DNA from: Methylomonas albis
GTDB lineage: Bacteria; Pseudomonadota; Gammaproteobacteria; Methylococcales; Methylomonadaceae
Length of the DNA stretch: 64,000 nucleotides
Assembly: GCF_014850955.1 (NCBI RefSeq)
Contig: NZ_JACXSS010000001.1
Location: forward strand, 4,092,001-4,156,000
Direction of reading: 5' to 3'
Numbering within the stretch: position 1 is the first letter of the stretch; the number at the start of each line of letters is the position of its first letter. The notes beneath the pieces were generated by a model. The model searched no databases, was not told where the DNA came from, and worked only from the letters and a program-made list of their open reading frames with translations. The position numbers were made by a program, and so were the translations under genes. This document shows positions 47,955 through 56,556 of this stretch, piece after piece.

Positions 47955-48587
47955 ATGAAATACTTTCTGCTACTGCTTCTAGCGGCTTTTGCAGCCAACG
48001 CTCTTGCCAACGGCAAACCCGGCAAATTCGACGGTTATATGCTGGCTTTGTCGTGGTCCCCCACTTATTGCGAAGAACAACCCAAAGACTGGGAGCAATG
48101 CGGCAAGAAACTGGGCTTGGTACTGCATGGCTTATGGCCGCAATACAATGTCGGCTATCCGAGCTTTTGCACTAAGGAAGCCTATGCAGCCAGCCAGGCC
48201 CAGGCTTTTCCTGAGCTATATCCCTCCGAATTCCTGTTCGAACATGAATGGGAAAAACACGGCACCTGTTCCGGACTGACACAAACCGGCTATTTTCAAT
48301 TATCGCAAGCGCTGAAAGGCAAAGTTGCCATCCCGGAAGCCTACCAGCAGCCAAAAACGCCTTTTAGAACAAGCTCGGACGGCTTGAAAACCGCCTTTAC
48401 CGAGGCCAATCCTTGGCTGCAGGAACAGGCTATCGCAGCGTTCTGTAGCGGAGGCGGACGGTTTTTTAAAGAAATATTCGTATGTCTGGACAAACGCGGC
48501 GCAGCAACCAGTTGCGGTGCCGACATCGTAAAAAATGCCGCCAAGTCTTGCGGGCAAAAAGATTTTTTAGTGCGGAATATCAAATAA
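47955..48587 (+). CDS. Secreted ribonuclease T2
   Basis: This 210-residue secreted endoribonuclease has a signal peptide (about 1-19, ending ANALA). Both catalytic segments are visible: CAS1 LHGLWPQ (His about 55) and CAS2 FEHEWEKHGTC (His, Glu and His about 100-110). Cysteines are placed for the usual disulfides. It cleaves RNA through 2',3'-cyclic phosphates in the periplasm or outside the cell, probably for nutrient scavenging. ATG 47955 is supported by AAGGAAG and by the signal peptide; longer in-frame starts reach into the repeat. Confidence 0.93.
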   Translation: MKYFLLLLLAAFAANALANGKPGKFDGYMLALSWSPTYCEEQPKDWEQCGKKLGLVLHGLWPQYNVGYPSFCTKEAYAASQAQAFPELYPSEFLFEHEWEKHGTCSGLTQTGYFQLSQALKGKVAIPEAYQQPKTPFRTSSDGLKTAFTEANPWLQEQAIAAFCSGGGRFFKEIFVCLDKRGAATSCGADIVKNAAKSCGQKDFLVRNIK

Positions 48588-48611
48588 GCATTTATCGATG
48601 AGGAGACGCCC

Positions 48612-50261
48612 ATGCGTAGCGAAATCGAAATCAGTCCAAACGGTTTACAAGTCAGAGCGATTGCCGGCACTTACGTGGTGCTGTTGGCTTTTACTTGCCC
48701 GAAAGCCTATTGCGTTGGCTTACTGGGCTTCGGCATTCGCCGGGAAGACCATGAAAACGGCGAGGTGACTTGGCTGCGCGGATTGAAACGCTTCGACCTG
48801 CCGGGTGACGCCGGCTACAACGTCAGCACTCGCGACCATCCGATCCAGAAATTTCATTGGGGCGACTATACCGCTAAACCCGGCCGTACTTATACTTACA
48901 CCGTACACGCGCGGTCGGGGAAACCGGGCGCGTTAAAGACTTTCGAATCCCTTGCCCTGCAAGTCAGTTGTGAACAGCCCACCGCGATTGGCACAAAAGG
49001 CCATGCCGTGCATTTCAATCGCAGCGCGGCCGCCAGCCAAGCCTTTGCCTCGCGCTTTCCGCACTTGCCGGCCGGCGAAATCGTCGATGTCAACGCCCGT
49101 CGCTGGCTATCGCGCGGCCTGGAAGAAGCGCTGATCGCCTATATCGACGCGGCCAAAGCCAAACAGGGTTTGCATTTATTTTTATACGAATTTGCCAAAG
49201 ACGCGTTTTTCGAGGCACTGAAACGCGCCAAGCTACGCAAGGTCAGGCTGCAGATTTTGTACGACGGCTTACTGGACGCCAAAGGCGATGGCCCCTCGCT
49301 AGACGCCATACCGCAGATCAAAAAATACGGTTTGAAAAGCATCTGTAAAGCCCGCACCGGCGCCGGCTTGAATATCTCTCATAATAAATTCATGGTTCTG
49401 AGCGACACCCAGGGCAAGCCGGTTTCGGTGTGGACCGGCTCTACCAACTTCACCGATGGCGCCATTTACGGACAATCCAACGTCGGCCATGTCATCAGCG
49501 ATGCAGCGGTTGCTAAACAATATTTCGATTGGCATCAAACCGTCTGGACAACCCCAAGCTTAGCCGGTGCGGACTCGCGGAAAATGGCGATGAGTTTAAC
49601 GCAAACGCCGGCCGGCACTTCCCCCGGTTCGTATCTCGTGCTGAGCCCGCGCAAAACCACTGAAGCCATCAGCGAATGCGCGGAATGGGTAACCGCCAGC
49701 AAACGCCTGATCTGTTTTACCGCGCCGTTTGCGATGCACGACGACTTGGAAGCCGCGCTGGCCGGCGCGCCTGCGCATGTTCTGGGCTTGTTGAATACCA
49801 ACGGCGTAGTCGGCAAAGCCTTGCACAATGCCCCCAACACCCAACTGGCGGCCAGCGCCGCCATCGACGAGCAATCCATCCTGGAAGCCTGGCAAGGCCG
49901 ATTATTAGCCGAGTCCAAACATCATTCCGGCGTGCATGTGCATACCAAAATACTGCTGGTGGACCCACTTTCCGACAATCCTTTGGTCGTCACCGGTTCG
50001 GCCAACTTCAGCACTAACTCCTGCCGCTATAACGACGAAAATCAATTATTTATCGTTGGCGATACAGCGGTCGCCGACGTTTATTTGGGCGAGTTCGTGC
50101 GCATGTTCGACCATTATTATTTTCGCGACTATGTCGACTGGGTGGCCAAACAGCAGAAGATAGATCCCCAAGCCGGCTTTCTGGACCCTAGCGACCAATG
50201 GGCATTACGCTTTTTCGACGGCGGCGAACGCGAAGCGGCACGGTTGGCGTTTTTTGGTTGA
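48612..50261 (+). CDS. Phospholipase D-like protein with two HKD motifs
   Basis: This 549-residue protein has an N-terminal beta domain of about 130 residues and then two PLD domains. The first motif reads HNKFMVLSD followed by GSTNFT, with the Asp one residue later than in the usual HxK(x4)D pattern. The second, HTKILLVDPL then GSANFS, is canonical. PLD enzymes hydrolyse phosphodiester bonds of lipids or nucleic acids through a phospho-His intermediate. No signal peptide is evident, so it may act in the cytoplasm, and the substrate is unknown. It follows the RNase T2 gene by 24 bp, so the two may be co-transcribed. Confidence 0.85.
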   Translation: MRSEIEISPNGLQVRAIAGTYVVLLAFTCPKAYCVGLLGFGIRREDHENGEVTWLRGLKRFDLPGDAGYNVSTRDHPIQKFHWGDYTAKPGRTYTYTVHARSGKPGALKTFESLALQVSCEQPTAIGTKGHAVHFNRSAAASQAFASRFPHLPAGEIVDVNARRWLSRGLEEALIAYIDAAKAKQGLHLFLYEFAKDAFFEALKRAKLRKVRLQILYDGLLDAKGDGPSLDAIPQIKKYGLKSICKARTGAGLNISHNKFMVLSDTQGKPVSVWTGSTNFTDGAIYGQSNVGHVISDAAVAKQYFDWHQTVWTTPSLAGADSRKMAMSLTQTPAGTSPGSYLVLSPRKTTEAISECAEWVTASKRLICFTAPFAMHDDLEAALAGAPAHVLGLLNTNGVVGKALHNAPNTQLAASAAIDEQSILEAWQGRLLAESKHHSGVHVHTKILLVDPLSDNPLVVTGSANFSTNSCRYNDENQLFIVGDTAVADVYLGEFVRMFDHYYFRDYVDWVAKQQKIDPQAGFLDPSDQWALRFFDGGEREAARLAFFG

Positions 50262-50353
50262 GATTGGCATATTAGTGACGGACAAAATGGCTGGGCATGT
50301 TGGTCTCGGTTCGGCCATTATCTCCGAACCTTGAAATCGTCGGTGGCGACGAA

Positions 50354-53300
50354 TCAGACCTTCAACGCCTCCAGAATGGCGGGATAGTCGAATTTATCCG
50401 CGCTTTCGGATAGCGCCCGCCCCAAATTTGCATCGACGTCGCCTATCTGGCGAATGATTTGTGCGATGCGATCACAATCCAGACTAACCAAAGCCTCCTG
50501 AAATTCTTGGCGCTGTGTCGCGGGTAGCGAGAGTAGCGCGACGGCATCGATCACAAGCACGGCCTTGCTATTGGTAGGCTCCTCGCTGCTGTATCGATAC
50601 TCAACGCCCAGCTGCCTGGCCAGGCAAGCGTAGATTTCTTCGAAGCGATAGGGTTTGCGCACGAAGTCATCCATGCCGGCGTCCAGCATTTCCTGTTGTT
50701 GCTCCTTGAAGGCCGAGGCGGTGACGGCGACGATTTTGACGGTTTGACCACCTTGCAGTTGGCGTAGTTGCTTGGTCGCTTCGATGCCGTCCATCACCGG
50801 CATGCGTCTATCCATCCAGATTAAATCGGGGCGCCAGGTTTGGAACCATTCCAGACATTGCCGGCCGTTTTCCACCACTTTCACTTCGAAACCAAGCTCG
50901 GTCATTAATCGGCCGAGCAACAGCTGATTCTCCAATTGATCCTCGACGATCATGACCCGATAGCGTGGCGTGCCGGGAGCGAGCCCCACTACCTCGCCCG
51001 GCTTGCTAATTTCCAGTCCTAGCATTTCGGCCTGGCTTGCTACCATGTACGGCAAATCCACTCTAAACACCGTCCCCTTGCCCAAACTACTCTCGACGGC
51101 GATGTTGCCGCCCATCATCTGTACGAACTGACGGGTGATGGTCAGGCCCAGGCCGGTGCCGTGTTGTGCATCGTCTTCGGCCAATTGTACAAAGGGCTCG
51201 AACAAACGCTGCCGATCTTCGGGCGCAATGCCGGGGCCCGTGTCTTCAACCTCGATCAATAGATGCTGCCGACCATTGTTTATGACACCGAGGCGTAGCG
51301 TCACGCCACCCTCTCCGGTGAATTTCACCGCATTGTTGATCAGGTTGATGATGATTTGCCGAATGCGGGCTTCGTCGCCCTTGATATAACGCGGGAATTC
51401 GGATGACTGATCGAGCAACAGCCGCAAACCTTTTTCCCGTGCGCGGATTTGCATCATTTCGGTCACATCCCGCACCACAGCCCCCAAGTCGAACGAGGCG
51501 ATTTCCAATTGCAAGCGGCCGGCTTCGATCTTGGCCACTTCCAGCACGTCGTTGATCAGGTTCAGCAGATGTTCACCGCTGCGATTGATGATGTCGAGGT
51601 TTTCGCGCTGGTCTTCGGACAGTTGCGGATCGCGGCGCATCAGATTGGAGAAGCCGAGAATAGCGTTCATGGGCGTGCGCAGTTCGTGACTCATATTGGC
51701 CAAAAACACGCTCTTGGCCTTGTTCGCCGCTTCGGCAGCGTCGCGAGCCAGAAGCAGTTCCATCGTGCGCTGCCGTACCGTTTCTTCCAGTTGATCGCGA
51801 TAATGACAGAGCTCATCCTCGGCCTGCTTGCGTTCGGTAATATCCAATGAAGTGCCAATAAATCGAACCGGACGTCCATCCTCATCAAAAAAGGGTTCGC
51901 CGCGTTCATAAATGTATTTCACCCTGCCATCCGGGAATAGCAATCGATGTTCAACCTGATACAAGCTCTTTTCGACGATTGCTTGGTTATAGGCCAGCGT
52001 CACTTTGTCCCTGTCCTCGGGATGCACTGTTTCAAGAAATGCGGCAAACGTCGCTTCGAATTGCGTCTTGTCGATTTCCCAAATGCGGAAGATTTCGTCG
52101 CTCCAGTCCAACACGTCATTCACCATATCCACGTCCCAGCTACCGATATGGCCAATGCGTTGCGCCTCTTCCAACGCGGACTGACTGCGCTCCATCGCCA
52201 ATTGGATACGTTTACGCTCGGTGATGTCGATGTTGGTACCGATCATGCGCAAAGGCTTGCCCCCGCTATTCAGTATCGTCTGCGAATCCGCCTTGATATA
52301 TCGGATGGCGCCATCCGCCCGCACGATGCGGAATTCCGGAGCGTACTCCCGCTCGCCTCTCAATGCCGCCTGAATTTCTTCGCCTGTGCGCGCCTTGTCC
52401 TCCGGATGGATGGTGCGTATCCAGGCATCGTAAGCACCGCCGAAATCCACCTTTTGAATGCCGTAAAGCTGGTACATCGAGTCATCCCATACCAACTCGT
52501 TCGTGGGAATATCCCAGTCCCAAATGCCGATATTCGCAGCGCGAGTGGCCAATTGCAACCGCTCGGACGAAAGACGCAAGGCCTCTTCGGCTCGCTTGCG
52601 TTCGGTGATATCGCGAAATACCACAACCGCCCCGGTCACTTCCCCCGCGTCGAAAATCGGCGTGCAAACGAGTTCTACCGGAAAGCCGCTGCCATCCTTG
52701 CGCCAGTAGAAATCGATCCCACGATAAGGTATTCCCTGCTTATAGACAGCCTCTATAGGACAGTCCTGTTCCGGGTAAGGGCGACCGTCCTGGCGAGTAT
52801 GATGAAATTGCGTATGGCCACGCTGCCCAAGTAACTCATCGACGCTATAACCCAGCAATTGCGCCGCGGCTGGATTGATAAAAGTAGAGCGTCCATCCAG
52901 TCCCAGACCATAAATGCCTTCGCCCGTCGCATCCAGCACTAGCCTATTTCGCAAGCTAAGCTGGAACATTTCTTCCTGCGCTTCCGTACGCTGCTTGGCC
53001 ATGCTATCGAAAGCCAGGCCAAGCTCGGCCAGTTCGTCACGACCACGCAGATTAACCCGCGCATCCAGATCCCCTGCCGCGAAACGCCTCGATGCTTCGA
53101 CGATTTTTTTGACACGCAGGGTCACCAGCCAATGCAGGATCAGCGCCACGACAATAGCGACCGCCACCGTCACACCTCCAACCAGGGATGCCTGAACCAC
53201 CGCATTGTGCCTGGCCTGAGCCAACTGCGGACCAAGATCGTATTCGACGAACAACACGCCGACCCGATTTCTCCCCAAACCGCCCGATGCGATCTTCAGT

Positions 53301-53725
53301 AAAACAGGGTAATAACCGTTCAGTATGCCTACATCGAACGACACGGAGCTGGCCTGATTTTGCTTGACCCGCTGGGCAATCAGGTCGTTATACGCGGAAA
53401 CCTGGGCCGCAACACTCCCTTCCCATATGTAATGATTGGCCAGAATCACGCTGTTGTTTTCATCGGCCAGCAACAAGGTGCGAATACCGGGATGCAGTGC
53501 GGAGACAGCCAGACTGAGTTTGGCGTCCTCAAGACTGTCCGCAGCCAACTGCGTATTCAGCATGTTCTGTAACTGGGTCAACGTGGTATGGAGATTGTTG
53601 GCCCCCGCCTGACGGATATCGCTGTTGGCGACGCGAAGCTCTTGCCAAAACAACAGCGCACTGCCCATCAGCGAAGACAGGATCAGCAGCAGCGGAATCA
53701 GCAAGGAAAGACGACCCAGTTTCAT
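50354..53725 (-). CDS. Hybrid histidine kinase coupled to a substrate-binding lipoprotein
   Basis: This 1123-residue membrane kinase starts at ATG 53725 (GGAG 4 bases upstream), 1 base after the lipoprotein stop. It has helices at about 5-25 and 170-192 around a periplasmic sensor of roughly 145 residues. HAMP, three PAS domains, HisKA with phospho-His at residue 680 (SHELRTPMNA), HATPase (NAVKFT, DTGPGIA, GTGLGLTIT), a receiver with Asp 972 (WMDRRMP) and a helical tail without a phospho-His follow. The region from HisKA onward is clearly paralogous to the kinase at 41066. Pairing with a periplasmic binding protein suggests ligand-loaded protein as its input. Confidence 0.9.
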   Translation of the reverse strand: MKLGRLSLLIPLLLILSSLMGSALLFWQELRVANSDIRQAGANNLHTTLTQLQNMLNTQLAADSLEDAKLSLAVSALHPGIRTLLLADENNSVILANHYIWEGSVAAQVSAYNDLIAQRVKQNQASSVSFDVGILNGYYPVLLKIASGGLGRNRVGVLFVEYDLGPQLAQARHNAVVQASLVGGVTVAVAIVVALILHWLVTLRVKKIVEASRRFAAGDLDARVNLRGRDELAELGLAFDSMAKQRTEAQEEMFQLSLRNRLVLDATGEGIYGLGLDGRSTFINPAAAQLLGYSVDELLGQRGHTQFHHTRQDGRPYPEQDCPIEAVYKQGIPYRGIDFYWRKDGSGFPVELVCTPIFDAGEVTGAVVVFRDITERKRAEEALRLSSERLQLATRAANIGIWDWDIPTNELVWDDSMYQLYGIQKVDFGGAYDAWIRTIHPEDKARTGEEIQAALRGEREYAPEFRIVRADGAIRYIKADSQTILNSGGKPLRMIGTNIDITERKRIQLAMERSQSALEEAQRIGHIGSWDVDMVNDVLDWSDEIFRIWEIDKTQFEATFAAFLETVHPEDRDKVTLAYNQAIVEKSLYQVEHRLLFPDGRVKYIYERGEPFFDEDGRPVRFIGTSLDITERKQAEDELCHYRDQLEETVRQRTMELLLARDAAEAANKAKSVFLANMSHELRTPMNAILGFSNLMRRDPQLSEDQRENLDIINRSGEHLLNLINDVLEVAKIEAGRLQLEIASFDLGAVVRDVTEMMQIRAREKGLRLLLDQSSEFPRYIKGDEARIRQIIINLINNAVKFTGEGGVTLRLGVINNGRQHLLIEVEDTGPGIAPEDRQRLFEPFVQLAEDDAQHGTGLGLTITRQFVQMMGGNIAVESSLGKGTVFRVDLPYMVASQAEMLGLEISKPGEVVGLAPGTPRYRVMIVEDQLENQLLLGRLMTELGFEVKVVENGRQCLEWFQTWRPDLIWMDRRMPVMDGIEATKQLRQLQGGQTVKIVAVTASAFKEQQQEMLDAGMDDFVRKPYRFEEIYACLARQLGVEYRYSSEEPTNSKAVLVIDAVALLSLPATQRQEFQEALVSLDCDRIAQIIRQIGDVDANLGRALSESADKFDYPAILEALKV

Positions 53726-53726
53726 A

Positions 53727-54680
53727 TTACTCCATGCAATTCGTGAAGCTGGTGTCGATGCTGGCGGCAATGTCCACCGCTTCAGAGAGCATTTGGCGGT
53801 GCTGCATGATGTCGGACAAGCGCCGCGCTGGCGTGAGCAGGCCCGGCTGATTGCCACCCAGCAAGCGCTGGTTCTCCTGCCGGGAAGGCACTTTCAGTCC
53901 GCCTATGGCAGCACTGAACGCCTCGGCGTCCATGCCCAGACGCTTACCCATATGAGTATAAGCATCGTGCTTATTGGCTTGCACATGATCGAGAGTGCGG
54001 AACCATTGCTGGCTGAGATGACACAATTCCTCGCGGCGGGTCAGGTAAACATCTTCTCGCACGACGATCAAATCGAAAATTTCATCGGGAATCTGACTGC
54101 TGTCCAGCAACACATGGGCACCGGCTTGGATAAGCTTGGTCTTGAAGGGCTCCATGGTAATCGCGGCATCGATCTTGCCTTGCAGGTAAGCCTTTTCGTG
54201 CTTGTCCTCCGGCATAGGGATGACATTGATGTCGGCGCTATCAACACCGGACATATCGAGGACTCGGCTTAAAATATAGGCGCCCAGCGGAATGTTCTCC
54301 ATACCCACGCGGCGCCCCTTCAGTTCGGCGAGAGACTTGATCTCCGGCTTGGCCACCACGCCATCCGCGCCGTTGGAAACATCCATCACCAACAGGATGC
54401 GCAGCTTTTGTCCTCTTGCCAATAGCGTCAACGTTTCATCCAGAGTTAGCGTCGAAAGATCGGTTGAACCGTTGCTGAAGGCTTCCATGTTGAGATTGGA
54501 AGAAGGCAGCTCGGTGATGCGCACCAAACTCTCTTGCAGATAACCCAGATCGCGTGCCAAATAAAGCGGTTCGTAACCCGGCCATGGGCTGCTGACGATG
54601 CGCAAAGGCTCAGGAGGTGGCGAGCATCCGGCTATCGACAACATGACCGCAAGCTGCGCCAGCTTGGATAACAATTTCAT
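53727..54680 (-). CDS. NMT1/SsuA-like periplasmic substrate-binding lipoprotein
   Basis: This 317-residue lipoprotein starts at ATG 54680 with GGGAG upstream; longer in-frame starts add a sequence with no signal character. It has a lipoprotein signal with lipobox SIAGC, so it is tethered to the membrane. The mature part is a type II periplasmic binding fold of the NMT1/SsuA (taurine, sulfonate, thiamine-precursor) class: WPGYEPLYLARDLGYLQE, LTLLARGQKLRILLVMD, KGRRVGMENIPLGAYIL and DAAITMEPF. No ABC permease or ATPase gene is adjacent. The kinase gene follows after 1 base, so it probably senses rather than transports. Confidence 0.85.
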   Translation of the reverse strand: MKLLSKLAQLAVMLSIAGCSPPPEPLRIVSSPWPGYEPLYLARDLGYLQESLVRITELPSSNLNMEAFSNGSTDLSTLTLDETLTLLARGQKLRILLVMDVSNGADGVVAKPEIKSLAELKGRRVGMENIPLGAYILSRVLDMSGVDSADINVIPMPEDKHEKAYLQGKIDAAITMEPFKTKLIQAGAHVLLDSSQIPDEIFDLIVVREDVYLTRREELCHLSQQWFRTLDHVQANKHDAYTHMGKRLGMDAEAFSAAIGGLKVPSRQENQRLLGGNQPGLLTPARRLSDIMQHRQMLSEAVDIAASIDTSFTNCME

Positions 54681-54910
54681 GACACGTCTCCCTGGGACAT
54701 GGTCAAAAATAACTTCCCTGAATTGATACAGTCGCAATGGTGAAAATGTTGATAATACCGGTTTTTGCATAATGGACAATCGAAAAACATAGCGGGTGAC
54801 GAGTCAGCCCTTACCGCGAAAATGCAGCGCTTTTTTGCGAGCCTATCCGCAGACGATCCGTTGGCATCTGATCGGGTCCGAAAAAAGGCGGCGCTCGGAA
54901 AACAGCCGGC

Positions 54911-54967
54911 GTAGCCCGGATGGAATGAAGGCTCTCGAGCCCTGGATGGCGCTTCGCACCATCCAGG
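54911..54967. repeat. REP-like repeat with hairpin
   Basis: GTAGCCCGGATGGAATGAA (54911-54929) is the same 19-mer found inverted at 3727-3745. It is followed by a hairpin CCTGGATGG (54941-54949) / CCATCCAGG (54959-54967). Small open frames across this gap are not convincing genes. Confidence 0.55.
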
Positions 54968-55179
54968 CCCGCAAGTTGACCTGTATCGGCCAACTTGCCG
55001 TCATTGAATTAGATGGATCAATCAGCTACAAAGGCTAGAACTGCGAGAATCAACCCCATATCCATTACCCCTGAAAAACCGTTAGCTCAAATTTGATTTT
55101 TACACTTTTTGCTATTTCTGTTTGGCTACACCAATCAAAAACAATAACCCGTCTTTACCAAGCTTTACCTTTTCAGTGT

Positions 55180-55223
55180 TGCCAAGCCTGGGGCCAGAGC
55201 ATAAACTCCCCTCAGGCTTGGCA
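55180..55223. repeat. 11-bp inverted repeat upstream of macA
   Basis: TGCCAAGCCTG (55180-55190) pairs exactly with CAGGCTTGGCA (55213-55223), and GGG/CCC inside the 22-base loop could extend it. It lies 125 bp before the MacA start and could act in the leader of the efflux operon. The remaining bases of this 667-bp gap (54681-55347) show no gene. Confidence 0.5.
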
Positions 55224-55347
55224 GAAGGCTGGAAGCAAGATTCCGGCATCCCGCTAAGCCATATCCTGCTATCCGCTGTCGAAGCCATCGCCACTACTGC
55301 CGGTCGGGAAACTATCCGTCATCCTCAAGTAGACATACATTATTGCC

Positions 55348-56556
55348 ATGCCGCAATCGCTCGATTCCTCCCCAAACCGCCGGCGTCTGCGTTGGCTTGC
55401 CCTGTTATTACTGGCTATCGCGCTCGTGGGCGGCGGCTGGTATTTTGCCAAGCAGCCCAAACGCGCTGATGAGGATAAAACCGACAGCGTGGAAGTGACG
55501 CTAGGCGATCTGGAAGAAAACGTCACCGCCCAAGGCAAACTGGAGCCTAAGGAATACGTGGATGTCGGCGCTCAGGTGACGGGTCAATTGCAAAAAATTT
55601 ACGTCAAGATCGGCGATAACGTCCAGGCCGGCGAATTGCTGGCACAGATAGACCCACGGATTTACGCCGCTCGCGTTGCGGCCGACGAAGCCAATATCAA
55701 AAACTTGCAGGCGCAACTGGCCGGCCAACAGGCGCAAGTGGTGTTTGCCCAGCGACAATACGACCGCAACCGCGAATTGCTGCAAAGCAAGGGCGTCAGC
55801 GTCCAGGATTTTCAAAATAGCGAGTTCACCTTAAAAAACGCCAAAGCCACCGCCGAGTCGCTGCAAGCGCAGATCGAACAGGTGCAATCAACCTTAAACG
55901 GTGACAAGACCAACCTGGGTTTCACCAAAATCTTTGCCTCGATGGACGGCACCATGGTCGATCAAAAAGCCCGCGAAGGCCAAACCCTGAACGCCAACCA
56001 GACCACCCCAACCATCCTGCAACTGGCCAAACTGGATACGATGACGGTGCGCGCCCAAGTCGCGGAAGCCGACGTGATGCGTTTGCGTTCGGACATGCCG
56101 GTGTATTTCACCACGCTGGGCTCCGGCGAACGCCGCTGGCAAGGCACGGTGCGGCAGATTTTGCCGACGCCGGAAGTGATCAACAACGTGGTGCTGTACA
56201 ACGTGCTGGTCGATGTCGATAACCGCGACCGACAGCTGATGACCGGCATGAGCACCCAGATGTTTTTTGTGTTGGGCAAGGCCGAACAAGTGCCGCTGAT
56301 TCCTGTGAACACATTGGGACAACGTCAGCGTAAAGAAGATCAAGGCAACGGCCATGCGTACCAAGTGAAAGTGCTTACCGAGCAAGGCGTGCAAAACAAA
56401 ATTGTCCAAATCGGCTTGCGCACCCGGCGCTTCGCCCAAGTATTGGATGGGCTGTTGGTCGGCGACAAGCTACAGGTCAACGCCGGCGGGGACGACAAGG
56501 CTAAAAATCGCAAAAAAGACCAAGGCTACCCCGGCGCCGGAGTACCCCGAATATGA
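55348..56556 (+). CDS. macA: MacA-type periplasmic adaptor of tripartite efflux pump
   Basis: This 402-residue adaptor has one N-terminal membrane helix (about 12-34), a split lipoyl domain (KLEPKEYVDVGAQVTGQLQK and DNVQAGELLAQID), a helical hairpin (about 95-175), a beta-barrel and a membrane-proximal domain. This is the normal MacA order and length. MacA bridges the ABC-type MacB to an outer-membrane channel and stimulates its ATPase. The stop overlaps the macB start (ATGA, 56553-56556). No strong ribosome binding site precedes the ATG. Confidence 0.9.
   Translation: MPQSLDSSPNRRRLRWLALLLLAIALVGGGWYFAKQPKRADEDKTDSVEVTLGDLEENVTAQGKLEPKEYVDVGAQVTGQLQKIYVKIGDNVQAGELLAQIDPRIYAARVAADEANIKNLQAQLAGQQAQVVFAQRQYDRNRELLQSKGVSVQDFQNSEFTLKNAKATAESLQAQIEQVQSTLNGDKTNLGFTKIFASMDGTMVDQKAREGQTLNANQTTPTILQLAKLDTMTVRAQVAEADVMRLRSDMPVYFTTLGSGERRWQGTVRQILPTPEVINNVVLYNVLVDVDNRDRQLMTGMSTQMFFVLGKAEQVPLIPVNTLGQRQRKEDQGNGHAYQVKVLTEQGVQNKIVQIGLRTRRFAQVLDGLLVGDKLQVNAGGDDKAKNRKKDQGYPGAGVPRI

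Noticed and set aside
54796..55038. 80-codon open frame upstream of macA
   Set aside because: It runs through the REP-like repeat and hairpin and looks like chance coding.
55122..55469. 115-codon plus-strand frame overlapping the macA start
   Set aside because: It overlaps the well-supported macA gene in another frame and shows no family features.
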